64,000 nt of DNA, taken from positions 1,798,001-1,862,000 of the forward strand of contig NZ_JABXYU010000001.1 of assembly GCF_013394795.1 (NCBI RefSeq). Direction: 5' to 3'. A program made the position numbers and the translations under genes. Source of the DNA: Leptotrichia sp. oral taxon 223. Lineage in GTDB: Bacteria > Fusobacteriota > Fusobacteriia > Fusobacteriales > Leptotrichiaceae. A model generated the notes under the pieces. The model ran no database searches. It was not told the origin of the DNA and saw nothing but the letters and a program-made list of their open reading frames with translations. Shown here piece by piece: positions 1 through 8,313 of the stretch (positions are counted from its first letter, which is position 1; the number at the start of each line of letters is the position of its first letter).

Positions 1-779
1 CTTTGAAGGAAGTGTCAAACCGTTTGATTTTTACATTTGCTTCGGTTATTATCGGATATGTTGCAGCTTTTTTTGTAATAAAGCTAGTGAAGATGAGAGA
101 AGGACGACGTGGGGTCTTTTATAATGCAGTAGTCAATGCAAATACAATATTTATTGGACTTCCGCTAAATATGGCACTTTTTGGAGAAGCAGCTTCCAAA
201 TATTATTTAATGTATTACATTACAAATACTGTGTCAATCTGGACTTTAGGGTATATGCTTCTGGCAGGTGATTCGTTGGAAGGTAATGAAGATGAGAAAA
301 GTGGGTTTAATCTAAAAAAGTTGTTATCACCTCCACTTATTGCTTTTGTAATAGCCTTTATTGTACTTTTGTCAGGCATAAAAGTAATAACTCCGATTGT
401 GGAAACTACAAAATATCTTGGAAGCGTTGTAACACCTCTTGCATTGCTTTATATTGGAATAGTGCTGGCAGATGCGGGACTTCACAGTATCCGGTTTGAT
501 TTGGATACGAACTTGGCTTTACTTGGAAGATTTGTATTTTCATCAATTGTCATGATTGTGTTATTGAAAATTGCTGGACATTTTGTGCAGCTAAATGACC
601 TGGAAATAAAGACGTTTGTGATACAGTCGGCGGCACCAGTGTTTGCAGCATTACCAATTTTGGTTAATGAAACTAATGGAGATATTGGATATTCTACAAA
701 TGTAGTTACAACAAGTACAATTTTATTTATATTAGTAGTGCCTATTCTGATGAGTATTTTAAATATTATACATATATAA
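1..779 (+). CDS. AEC-family (auxin efflux carrier-like) permease, 5' end outside window
   Basis: This is the C-terminal part of an integral membrane transporter of the AEC family, whose members move organic acids such as malate across the inner membrane. About 258 residues are visible against a usual length near 310, so the start lies before the window; the first in-frame start-like codon is an internal TTG at 3. Hydrophobic segments alternate with short loops, and the pattern NANTIFIGLP near the visible start is typical of the family. A terminator hairpin follows the stop at once, so this is the last gene of its transcript. The substrate cannot be read from sequence. Confidence 0.8.
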   Translation, partial: LKEVSNRLIFTFASVIIGYVAAFFVIKLVKMREGRRGVFYNAVVNANTIFIGLPLNMALFGEAASKYYLMYYITNTVSIWTLGYMLLAGDSLEGNEDEKSGFNLKKLLSPPLIAFVIAFIVLLSGIKVITPIVETTKYLGSVVTPLALLYIGIVLADAGLHSIRFDLDTNLALLGRFVFSSIVMIVLLKIAGHFVQLNDLEIKTFVIQSAAPVFAALPILVNETNGDIGYSTNVVTTSTILFILVVPILMSILNIIHI

Positions 780-784
780 ATCTG

Positions 785-812
785 GAAAATCATTAATTTG
801 ATTTTCTTTTTT
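785..812 (+). terminator. Rho-independent terminator after AEC permease
   Basis: A perfect 8-bp stem (GAAAATCA / TGATTTTC) with a 6-nt loop is followed directly by six T residues, starting 6 bases past the stop codon. Confidence 0.85.
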
Positions 813-1116
813 GTGTAAAAACTTGATTTTTTGTTATATCTTGAAATTAATAAAAAAATATGGTAAACTTTTATTAGTGATATACGTTAATAAAAATAAA
901 AGATAAAATAAAACTTATAAAAATAATATTAAAAGCATTCACACATTATTTTAAAACATAAAACTATATTTTTTGAAATTAATTTATAAGTATATTTTTA
1001 TAAAATATTTATGTAACAAACTTCTTTAAAATCAAACTCAAAAAATGTTGCTTGCTGCCAGCTTGATTTTCCAGAGGTTTAAATATAATATAAAATTGTA
1101 AACATTAGGAGGAAAA
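813..1116. other. AT-rich intergenic stretch
   Basis: About 300 bases between the terminator and the next gene. It holds no credible gene. A TATAAT-like box near 1086-1091 could drive the next gene but has no convincing -35. Nothing else is supported. Confidence 0.5.
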
Positions 1117-1656
1117 GTGAAAAAATTAATAATACTACTTATTTTATTGGTGTCAAGCATTTCATTTTCAAAAACTTGTAATTGGATAAAAGATCCGAAT
1201 ATATATGTGACTAAGGAAATTGAGCTGATAGGCCGTTCACGTTTGAAAGGGAATGTTTATTGTGATGTGGAACGTGATTTTATGACTTATTATCTCGGAC
1301 TGGACAATCTTGAAGTAGGATTGGTTTATAATATACGTGAAAGAAGGGAATTGTCTTATGAAAATATTTTTAAAATATTAATTGATTTTGAAAATGATAT
1401 TGCCAAATTGATTCCTACAAATATTCCGAAAAAAGATGAAAAGAAGAAGCCAAGATACTATACTTTCAGGCTTTATGTCTATGATGCGGCTAAAAAAGAT
1501 ACTTTTATGCTGTTTAAATATATTTTAGATACAAATAAGATTGACGGGGACTGGAAAACATATTATAATAATGAGATTTTCTCAAAAACAAGTGAACAGA
1601 TGCGGAAAACATTGAAGGACAGCGGATACAGCCCGACTGAAGATATTATATATTAA
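1117..1656 (+). CDS. Exported protein of unknown function
   Basis: A 179-residue protein with a clear N-terminal signal peptide: MKK, then a run of Leu/Ile/Val, ending near SISFS-K at about residue 19. The start is GTG at 1117, set by a full AGGAGG ribosome binding site 5 bases upstream. The mature part is charged and contains Cys21 and Cys49 (approximate), which could form a disulfide in the periplasm. I recognise no family. It sits 12 bases before the propeller-like gene at 1669 and is probably co-transcribed with it. Confidence 0.75.
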   Translation: MKKLIILLILLVSSISFSKTCNWIKDPNIYVTKEIELIGRSRLKGNVYCDVERDFMTYYLGLDNLEVGLVYNIRERRELSYENIFKILIDFENDIAKLIPTNIPKKDEKKKPRYYTFRLYVYDAAKKDTFMLFKYILDTNKIDGDWKTYYNNEIFSKTSEQMRKTLKDSGYSPTEDIIY

Positions 1657-1668
1657 TTAAGGGGAAAA

Positions 1669-2541
1669 ATGGAATTAATTTTAGAAGAAGATATTGTATA
1701 TAAAACGAGAATAAACGACTTTGGCGTGGAACCTGTCAACAAACGGATTATAACGACTGGAGAAAAGCTGATTTATTTTAACAAAAATAAATTTGAAAAG
1801 GAAAGTGGCGGGAAAGTAAAAAACTGTGAAATTATAAAATATATAAAGGAAAAAAACCAGTTATTTGTTTCAAGCATATTTTTTGTTTCTACTCCGAATG
1901 GAAAAGTATACAAGTGTGACGGAAATAAAAAGAGAATAGTAGAACTTGTATTCGATATAAGCAATGCTATAAAAGTAATGAACTTTATAACGAGCGGCAG
2001 GATTGTCTATATTGAAAAAAACTACCTTTTTTCTTATGATGTCGATACAGAGGAACTTATTTCCACAAGGCTTACAAGATCTAGGAAAAATGGAAATTAT
2101 AAAATTTTCACAAGCGGAGAAAACGTTATAATCAAGTTCAGGGAAGACTATAAACATATAAACACCATAAGCATTTTTGAAAATAAATTAAAAAAAATAT
2201 TTGAAGTAAAAACTGAAAATAATCATACCTATTCAAAAATAGTAGGGCTTCAATATTTCGCAGGTACAGAAGATGGAGAAATAGAAATATGGAACATTCT
2301 AGATCAGGAGCTTTACAATTCAATAAAAATTTCCAACAAAAAAATAACGTACATTGAAGAATTCGAAGGCAAATATTTTATTGGTCTGGAAAACGGAGAA
2401 TTGGTAATTACAGACGGGAAATTCAATATTTTAAAACAGGAAAAAATATTGAAGGAAAGAATTGTGAAAATTTGTGTGATTGAAGATGAGATTTATGTAA
2501 TGGGGTGCGAGAACAGGATAGTGAAGTATAGGATGGTTTAA
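1669..2541 (+). CDS. Cytoplasmic beta-propeller (WD40-like) protein
   Basis: A 290-residue protein without signal peptide. It shows repeating short beta-strand units such as FAGTEDGEIEIWNI and FIGLENGELVITDG, the spacing and G-(D/N)-G-x-(L/I)-x-(I/V) pattern expected of WD40-like propeller blades. Such folds usually act as protein-binding platforms; no catalytic motif is visible. The start ATG has an AAGGGG site close upstream. It lies directly behind the exported protein and before a terminator, which suggests a two-gene operon. The exact function is unknown. Confidence 0.65.
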   Translation: MELILEEDIVYKTRINDFGVEPVNKRIITTGEKLIYFNKNKFEKESGGKVKNCEIIKYIKEKNQLFVSSIFFVSTPNGKVYKCDGNKKRIVELVFDISNAIKVMNFITSGRIVYIEKNYLFSYDVDTEELISTRLTRSRKNGNYKIFTSGENVIIKFREDYKHINTISIFENKLKKIFEVKTENNHTYSKIVGLQYFAGTEDGEIEIWNILDQELYNSIKISNKKITYIEEFEGKYFIGLENGELVITDGKFNILKQEKILKERIVKICVIEDEIYVMGCENRIVKYRMV

Positions 2542-2554
2542 AATATTTTAATTT

Positions 2555-2590
2555 AATCGCAGTTATTAATTTAGCTGTGATTTTTTTTTG
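2555..2590 (+). terminator. Rho-independent terminator
   Basis: Stem AATCGCAG / CTGTGATT (one G-T pair) with a 12-nt loop, followed by a long T run. It closes the 1117-2541 transcript. Confidence 0.8.
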
Positions 2591-2628
2591 GATTTAAATT
2601 TTTTTGAAAATTCATTTTGTAATTTTAA

Positions 2629-2657
2629 TTGTAAAAATTGTGTATAAATGTTATAAT
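2629..2657 (+). promoter_or_regulatory. Probable sigma70 promoter of speD
   Basis: TTGTAA and TATAAT are separated by 17 bases. The leader to the speD start is about 160 nt, long for this genome, and contains near 2766-2791 a copy of a terminal motif shared with the intergenic repeats. Confidence 0.6.
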
Positions 2658-2821
2658 TTGGCGAAAAAATAAGTCAAAAAAATAGAAAAAAATATGGAAG
2701 AAATAAATAAATTTTTAAGACTGAAGTAATAATGCCTTAAAATCTAACTAAATGACAGGGTTATTTAATTTTTAAAAGGGTTTTAAGTATAGTGTGAAGG
2801 AACGGGAGAGGAAGTGAAGAG

Positions 2822-3685
2822 ATGAATGAGTCGGAAAATAATAAAATTAAGTTGTATGGATTTAATAATTTGACAAAAACGTTGAGTTTCAATATTTATG
2901 ATATTTGCTATGCGGAAACAGAGAGGGAGCAGAAGGACTACATTGCGTATATAGATGAGCAGTATAATTCGGAAAGGCTTACGAAAATACTTATTCGTGT
3001 AGCAGAAATGATCGGGGCGCAAGTTTTAAATATTTCAAAGCAGGATTATGAACCGCAGGGAGCTTCTGTAAATGTTTTGATTGCAGAAGAAAGAATAAAT
3101 CCAGAAAATATTGATAAATCTTGTAATAGAGGAGAGCCATTTTTTAAAGAGATAGGGATGGATAAACACAGCATGAAAAAGACAAGTGCAAGTCAGGACA
3201 CTGATACAGTTCACGCTCATTTGGATAAGAGCCATATAACGGTGCATACTTTTCCAGAATACCATCCAGATAATTCAATTTCGACTTTCAGAGTGGATAT
3301 TGACATTGCAACTTGCGGGGAAATTTCACCATTAAATACACTAAATTATCTGATAGACAGCTTTGATTCGGATATAATTACGATTGATTACAGAATACGT
3401 GGATTTACAAGAGATATTTCAGGAAAGAAATTTTTTACAGATCACAACATAACTTCAATTCAGGACTATATTGATCCTGAAAAGCTGAAAATATACGATG
3501 CTATTGATGTAAATGTATATCAGTCAAATATTTTTCATACAAAAATGCTTATAAAGGAAATTGAGCTGAAAAATTATCTTTTTAATCAGGATGTCTATGA
3601 AATTGCACCAAAAAAAAGGCTGGAAATTACAGACAGACTTAGGAAGGAAATGATAGAAATTTATAGCGGAATGAATATCTATTAA
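2822..3685 (+). CDS. speD: S-adenosylmethionine decarboxylase proenzyme
   Basis: Makes decarboxylated S-adenosylmethionine, the aminopropyl donor for spermidine synthesis. The sequence follows the E. coli-type SpeD closely: [20 protein letters not shown] at the N-terminus, [10 protein letters not shown], and the self-cleavage site HLDKSHI where Ser137 should become the pyruvoyl group. [12 protein letters not shown] and [18 protein letters not shown] are conserved C-terminal blocks. At 287 residues it is longer than the usual 264; the extra length is mostly a charged segment around residues 100-130 just before the cleavage site. It heads the polyamine block and has its own promoter. Confidence 0.96.
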   Translation: MNESENNKIKLYGFNNLTKTLSFNIYDICYAETEREQKDYIAYIDEQYNSERLTKILIRVAEMIGAQVLNISKQDYEPQGASVNVLIAEERINPENIDKSCNRGEPFFKEIGMDKHSMKKTSASQDTDTVHAHLDKSHITVHTFPEYHPDNSISTFRVDIDIATCGEISPLNTLNYLIDSFDSDIITIDYRIRGFTRDISGKKFFTDHNITSIQDYIDPEKLKIYDAIDVNVYQSNIFHTKMLIKEIELKNYLFNQDVYEIAPKKRLEITDRLRKEMIEIYSGMNIY

Positions 3686-3747
3686 AATCATTCTACACTT
3701 AAATTAAATATCAAAAAAAATATTTTTTATATTTTGGTTTCTAAAGT

Positions 3748-3965
3748 ATTTTGATTAATAATAGTTTTTTTTCTTATTTTTATTTATATTAATTTTTTTA
3801 AAGCAGAGGTATCAAACGCCATACCTCTGCACTCCCGCTTCTCGAATTTCAATTTTACAGCAAAAGACAAAACTCGCTTTTAACAAAAGTTATTTTAATT
3901 TCATAAGGTTGTTATTTAATTTAAATATAACAGAAAAGCTCAAACATGTTGTCTTTTACTGAAAA
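3748..3965 (-). repeat. Structured intergenic repeat, copy D (long-loop form)
   Basis: Sense strand is minus. Arms at 3858-3870 and 3949-3961 (CAGCAAAAGACAA and its complement with one G-T pair on the minus strand) enclose the conserved GTTTGAGC and GCGAG boxes with an insert of about 65 nt between them. A second hairpin, 3803-3830, has a perfect 10-bp stem GCAGAGGTAT / ATACCTCTGC and the 8-nt loop GGCGTTTG on the sense strand. The tail ends at an ATTAATCAAAAT-like motif near 3748. Faces away from copy A. Confidence 0.75.
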
Positions 3966-4049
3966 ATTAAAATCTCGGAAATTTATAAAAAATTTTTTAT
4001 TATATTCATGAAAATAATAAGTAAAATAATTATTATAATTGAATCAGAA

Positions 4050-4222
4050 ATGTCGTGATTTTTTGGAAATAAAAATTACTGTTTGAGCGAAGCGAGTTTA
4101 ATTTTTGTTTTCAAAAAATGCTTAGACGAGCGGGGATTGCAAAGGGGATGGCGATTGTTCCCCTTTGCTTTAATAAAAAGAAAAAATATATAAATTATAA
4201 AAAAATAGTTACTAATCAAAAT
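4050..4222 (+). repeat. Structured intergenic repeat, copy A (short-loop form)
   Basis: Arms 4059-4078 and 4099-4118 pair along about 20 bp with two G-T pairs, capped by CTGTTTGAGCGAAGCGAG, which includes the very stable mini-hairpin GCGAAGC. A box TTAGACGAGCGGGG follows, then hairpin 4139-4168 with stem GCAAAGGGGA / TCCCCTTTGC and loop core GGCGATTG, then an A-rich tail ending ACTAATCAAAAT. With copy D it fills most of the 624-base gap between speD and the decarboxylase gene; I see no gene there. Confidence 0.78.
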
Positions 4223-4309
4223 GTAAATGTAACTTGTCTAAATGTTTAATAAAAAATTTGGGGATTTAAAATTATGAATAAATAAAAAAATATGGAAGGA
4301 GTTGAAGAA

Positions 4310-5773
4310 ATGGGGAAAAATATAAATAGAAATAAACAGAATAAGACTGTTCTTTTTGATGCGTTAAAAAATCATCTTTCCAACAGGGTTGTGAGATTTG
4401 ATGTGCCAGGGCATAAGGGAGGTCGTGGAAATAAGGAATTTCGAGATTTTATTGGGCTGGATGCAATGCAGATGGATGTTAATTCGATGAAGCCGCTTGA
4501 TAATTTATGCCATCCGACTTCGGTTATTAAAGAGGCGCAGGATATAGCAGCGGAGGCTTTTGGGGCAAAAGAGGCTTATTTTATGGTAAGTGGGACGACT
4601 GGGGCTGTGCAGGCTATGATTATGGCGACTTGCAAGGCTGGGGATAAAATCATTATTCCAAGAAATGTGCATAGAAGTGCCATTAATGCGATGGTAATTT
4701 GTGGAGCAATTCCAGTTTATATCAATCCTGGACTTAACAAAAAATTGGGAATATCACTTGGGATGTCAATTAATGATGTAAAAAAGGCAATTCAGGGCAA
4801 TCCTGATGCAAAAGCAATATTAGTGAATAATCCCACTTATTATGGAATTTGTTCGGATTTGAAATCCATTGTAAAACTGGCACACGAGAATGATATGCTT
4901 GTGTTAGTTGATGAGGCACATGGGGCACATTTTTATTTTGATGAAAATTTACCAATTTCAGCGATGGAAGCTGGAGCAGATATGGCGGCAATCAGTATGC
5001 ATAAGACAGGTGGTTCTCTTACACAAAGTTCAATTTTACTAAGTGGAGATCGGATAAATGCTGATTATGTACGGCAAGTTATAAACTTGACTCAAACTAC
5101 GAGTGCATCGTATTTACTTATGACTTCACTTGATGTGGCAAGAAAAAATTTGGCAATAAATGGAAGAGAACTTTTTGAAAAGACGGTTAAATTTGCGGAA
5201 TATGCCAGAAATGAAATTAATAAATTAGGTGGATATTATGCGTATGGGAAGGAACTGATTGACGGGGATTCAGTTTATGACTTTGATACGACAAAATTAT
5301 CTGTGTATACAAAGGATATTGGGCTTGCGGGAATTGAAGTTTATGATATTTTGCGGGATGATTATGAAATTCAGATTGAATTTGGAGATTTAGGAAATAT
5401 CTTGGCTATAATTTCGGCGGGGGACAGAGGCTTGGAAATAGAGAGACTAATATCTTCGCTTGCAGAAATTAAACGGCTTTACTCAAAAGATTCAACAGGA
5501 ATGTTTGATCACGAATATATAAATCCTGATGTTGTGCTTCCACCGCAAAAAGCCTTTTACTCAGAAAAGGAAATGATTCCCATAAAGGAAAGTGCTGGTA
5601 AAATAAGTGGGGAATTTGTTATGGCTTATCCGCCAGGAATACCGATATTAGCACCAGGGGAGCGAATTACAGAGGAAATTATAAGTTATATTGAATATGC
5701 GAAAGAAAAGGGTTGTTTGCTTACGGGAACTGAAGATATGCATGTTGAAAAGATAAATGTTGTTTTGGAGTGA
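4310..5773 (+). CDS. speA: PLP-dependent arginine (Orn/Lys/Arg class) decarboxylase
   Basis: Fold-type I decarboxylase of the short Bacillus SpeA/YaaO kind (487 residues). Visible motifs: PGHKGGRG, VSGTTGAVQAMI in the PLP pocket, VDEAHGAH near residues 200-206, and SMHKTGGSLTQ, in which Lys232 should bind PLP. The start at 4310 is preferred over the in-frame ATG at 4292, because GAAGGAG at 4295-4301 is then the ribosome binding site. With agmatinase, spermidine synthase and SpeD as neighbours, arginine is the likeliest substrate, giving agmatine. Lysine or ornithine cannot be excluded from sequence alone. Confidence 0.88.
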   Translation: MGKNINRNKQNKTVLFDALKNHLSNRVVRFDVPGHKGGRGNKEFRDFIGLDAMQMDVNSMKPLDNLCHPTSVIKEAQDIAAEAFGAKEAYFMVSGTTGAVQAMIMATCKAGDKIIIPRNVHRSAINAMVICGAIPVYINPGLNKKLGISLGMSINDVKKAIQGNPDAKAILVNNPTYYGICSDLKSIVKLAHENDMLVLVDEAHGAHFYFDENLPISAMEAGADMAAISMHKTGGSLTQSSILLSGDRINADYVRQVINLTQTTSASYLLMTSLDVARKNLAINGRELFEKTVKFAEYARNEINKLGGYYAYGKELIDGDSVYDFDTTKLSVYTKDIGLAGIEVYDILRDDYEIQIEFGDLGNILAIISAGDRGLEIERLISSLAEIKRLYSKDSTGMFDHEYINPDVVLPPQKAFYSEKEMIPIKESAGKISGEFVMAYPPGIPILAPGERITEEIISYIEYAKEKGCLLTGTEDMHVEKINVVLE

Positions 5774-5792
5774 AAATTTTGAATATGAAAAG

Positions 5793-5809
5793 CGCAGACA
5801 GTGTCTGCG
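5793..5809. promoter_or_regulatory. GC-rich perfect palindrome in decarboxylase-GH108 gap
   Basis: CGCAGACA-G-TGTCTGCG: two perfect 8-bp arms around one base, unusually GC-rich for this sequence. No T run follows, so it is not an ordinary terminator. It may be a protein-binding site or a short hairpin. Confidence 0.45.
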
Positions 5810-5855
5810 GAATTCCACTTAAAATAGATAAAATAAATGAAAGAAGGAAATAAAA

Positions 5856-6386
5856 ATGGCTGATAGTAGATTTTTGAAATTTTTTAATTATATTTTGCTA
5901 GTTGAAGGAAGCTACTCTAATGATAAGAATGATAAGGGTGGAGAAACTAAATATGGCATTACTAAGGAACGAGCCAGAGAATGTGGATACAAAGGTAGTA
6001 TGAAAGATTTGACAAAAGCAATGGCACAGAAAATTTATGAGGAAAAATATTATAAGGCTAGAAAATTGGATAAAGTGAAAAATGATAAAGTGGCACTCAG
6101 CATATTTGATTTTTCGGTAAATGCTGGAAGATATGGAATTAAGAAAGCACAGGAAGCTGTGAATAAAGTTTATGGTAAAAATATTGTGAGCGTGGATGGG
6201 GCGATTGGGCCTCAGACATTGAAATACTTAAATGAAGTTAATTCAGCTAAATTTTTGGCTGTTTATCATAGTTTGCAGCGTGAATACTATAAATCTCTTG
6301 CTAAAAGGGATGCTACTCAGAATGATTTTTTGACAGGATGGTTAAATAGGGTTAAGGTTAAGGAAAATTATTTGAGAAATGTATAA
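5856..6386 (+). CDS. GH108 family lysozyme-like protein with peptidoglycan-binding tail
   Basis: A 176-residue muramidase-like protein. The N-terminal block LVEGSYSNDKNDKGGETKYG is the GH108 signature; Glu17 in VEG is the expected catalytic acid. The C-terminal part (DFSVNAG ... VSVDGAIGPQTLKYLN) matches the type-3 peptidoglycan-binding domain usually joined to GH108. There is no signal peptide, as in phage endolysins and secretion-associated muramidases. It stands alone between polyamine genes, with no holin or other phage gene next to it, so it is probably a domesticated phage gene or a cell-wall enzyme exported another way. A GGAAATAAAA ribosome site precedes the ATG. Confidence 0.88.
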   Translation: MADSRFLKFFNYILLVEGSYSNDKNDKGGETKYGITKERARECGYKGSMKDLTKAMAQKIYEEKYYKARKLDKVKNDKVALSIFDFSVNAGRYGIKKAQEAVNKVYGKNIVSVDGAIGPQTLKYLNEVNSAKFLAVYHSLQREYYKSLAKRDATQNDFLTGWLNRVKVKENYLRNV

Positions 6387-6547
6387 TTTAAGGTAAAAAA
6401 ATAGAATAAAATTATAAACAATAGAAAATTTGAGAAATTTATAAAAAAAACTTCAAAGAAAAAAACATTGAAATAAAATACTAGATATTTTTTATTGTAA
6501 GATTTTTATAAAAAAATAGGTAATATAAATCGAAAGGAGTGTAGCAG

Positions 6548-7390
6548 ATGGAATTATGGTACACAGAAGAACATACAAAAAATGTTCGATTTTCTATAAA
6601 GGTTGATAAGCAATTGGTTAGTGCGAAAAGTGATTTTCAGCGGATTGATATTTTTGAGTCGCCAGAGTTTGGGCGGTTTTTGACATTGGATGGATTTATG
6701 ATGCTGACAGAAAAGGATGAGTTTATTTACCATGAAATGATAACTCACGTTCCTATGGCTGTAAATCCGAAGGCTAAGAAAATATTGGTGATTGGTGCTG
6801 GAGATGGCGGTACTGTCCGTGAGCTTGTAAAGTATGGACATATTGAGAGAATTGATATGGTGGAAATTGACAAGATGGTTGTTGATCTTTGCCGTGAATA
6901 TTTGCCTAGGACAGCGAATAAACTGGATGACGAAAGGGTTCATATTTATTATGAGGATGGATTGAAATTTGTACGTTCCAAGACAAATGAATATGATATT
7001 GTAATTGTGGATTCGACAGATCCATTCGGGCCTGGAGAAGATTTATTCACAAGGGAATTTTATGGAAATTGCTTTAACGCATTAAAAGAAGACGGAATTC
7101 TTGTAAATCAGCACGAAAGCCCATATTATGAGGCAGATGCTAAAGCAACAGCAAGAGCAAACAAACAGTTAAGGGCGGTTTTCCCATTTGCAACAGTTTA
7201 TCAGTTACATATACCAACATATCCATCAGGACATTGGTTGTTCGGATTTGCTTCAAAAAAATATAATCCTGTGAAAGATTTGAAGGCTGATGAATGGAAT
7301 AAATTTGGGATAGAAACGAGATATTATAATACGGAATTGCATAAAGGGGCGTTTGCATTGCCAAATTATGTTAAAAATTTAATAAAATAA
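6548..7390 (+). CDS. speE: Spermidine synthase
   Basis: Transfers an aminopropyl group from decarboxylated S-adenosylmethionine (the SpeD product) to putrescine. The 280 residues are full length. Motifs are the small N-terminal beta domain (ELWYTEEHTKNVRFSIKV), the nucleotide-binding loop GAGDGGT at residues 83-89, the acidic MVEIDK, and DSTDPFGPG, in which Asp155 is the expected catalytic base. C-terminal PTYPSGHWLFGFASK is typical. AAAGGAGTG precedes the ATG. speB follows 30 bases later, so the two are probably co-transcribed. Confidence 0.97.
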   Translation: MELWYTEEHTKNVRFSIKVDKQLVSAKSDFQRIDIFESPEFGRFLTLDGFMMLTEKDEFIYHEMITHVPMAVNPKAKKILVIGAGDGGTVRELVKYGHIERIDMVEIDKMVVDLCREYLPRTANKLDDERVHIYYEDGLKFVRSKTNEYDIVIVDSTDPFGPGEDLFTREFYGNCFNALKEDGILVNQHESPYYEADAKATARANKQLRAVFPFATVYQLHIPTYPSGHWLFGFASKKYNPVKDLKADEWNKFGIETRYYNTELHKGAFALPNYVKNLIK

Positions 7391-7420
7391 TTAGAATAAA
7401 AAACGAGAAGGAGAGTTTAT

Positions 7421-8272
7421 ATGAAAAATAAAAATGTACATACATTTATAGGGTGCGACAATGAATATAATGAGAGCAAAATTGCTATTTTTGGAGCTCC
7501 ATTTGACAGTACAACTTCATTTAGGCCGGGGACTAGATTTGCTTCGGCGGTTATGAGAAATGAGAGTTTTGGGATAGAAACTTATAGCCCTTATCAAGAT
7601 AAGGATTTGGAGGATATTAAGGTTTTTGATGGAGGAGATTTGGAGCTTTCGTTTGGAAATTCAGAAAGTACGTTGCAGGATATTCAGGATGAAACGGCGA
7701 AAATTTTGAAAGATGGGAAAATTCCGTTTATGATTGGTGGAGAGCATTCTGTTACATTGGGAGCTGTAAGAGCGGTTGCTGAGAAATATCCAGATTTGCA
7801 CATTATCCAGTTTGATGCACATACAGACTTGAGAGATGAGTATTTAGGGCAGTATTATTCACATGCTTCTGTAATTAGAAGATGTTGGGACATTGTTGGA
7901 GATGACAGAATTTTTCAGTTTGGAATAAGAAGTGGCGAAAGAGATGAATGGAAATTTGCAAAGGAACATCTTCATACAACAAAATTTAATTTTGATGGAC
8001 TTGATGAAGCTGTGGAAAGATTGAAGGGGAAACCTGTGTATTTTACATTGGACCTAGATGTACTTGATCCATCGGAATTTCCTGGAACTGGAACACCTGA
8101 AGCTGGAGGAGTTACTTTTGTGGAACTTCATGAGGCAATAGAAAAAATTTCACAATTAAATATTGTAGGGCTTGACATGAATGAATTATCGCCTGTATAC
8201 GATCAGTCTGGGCAATCTACGGCATTAGCTTGCAAACTGCTTAGAGAAATTTTGCTGTTTATTTATAAATAG
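7421..8272 (+). CDS. speB: Agmatinase
   Basis: Hydrolyses agmatine to putrescine and urea. Full-length (283 residues) with all expected dinuclear manganese ligands: His109 in GGEHS, Asp132, His134 and Asp136 in DAHTD, and Asp211 and Asp213 in DLDVLDP. The substrate loop GTGTPEAGG is also present. It lies 30 bases after speE with a GAAGGAG ribosome site. Presence of both arginine decarboxylase and agmatinase supports an agmatine route to putrescine. A second, divergent arginase-family gene lies at 58503. Confidence 0.95.
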   Translation: MKNKNVHTFIGCDNEYNESKIAIFGAPFDSTTSFRPGTRFASAVMRNESFGIETYSPYQDKDLEDIKVFDGGDLELSFGNSESTLQDIQDETAKILKDGKIPFMIGGEHSVTLGAVRAVAEKYPDLHIIQFDAHTDLRDEYLGQYYSHASVIRRCWDIVGDDRIFQFGIRSGERDEWKFAKEHLHTTKFNFDGLDEAVERLKGKPVYFTLDLDVLDPSEFPGTGTPEAGGVTFVELHEAIEKISQLNIVGLDMNELSPVYDQSGQSTALACKLLREILLFIYK

Positions 8273-8313
8273 TCTAGTTTGGTACTGACCAAGTAAAAAG
8301 GGAGGAATGTTAA

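Noticed and set aside
2694-2729. An 11-codon frame (MEEINKFLRLK) in the speD leader, as a possible regulatory upstream peptide
   Set aside because: No ribosome site precedes it, and short A-rich frames are expected by chance here. The known regulatory peptide for this enzyme is eukaryotic.
3803-3830. Second hairpins of the repeats as Rho-independent terminators
   Set aside because: They are followed by A-rich, not T-rich, sequence on the sense strand, and some copies are not just after a gene end.
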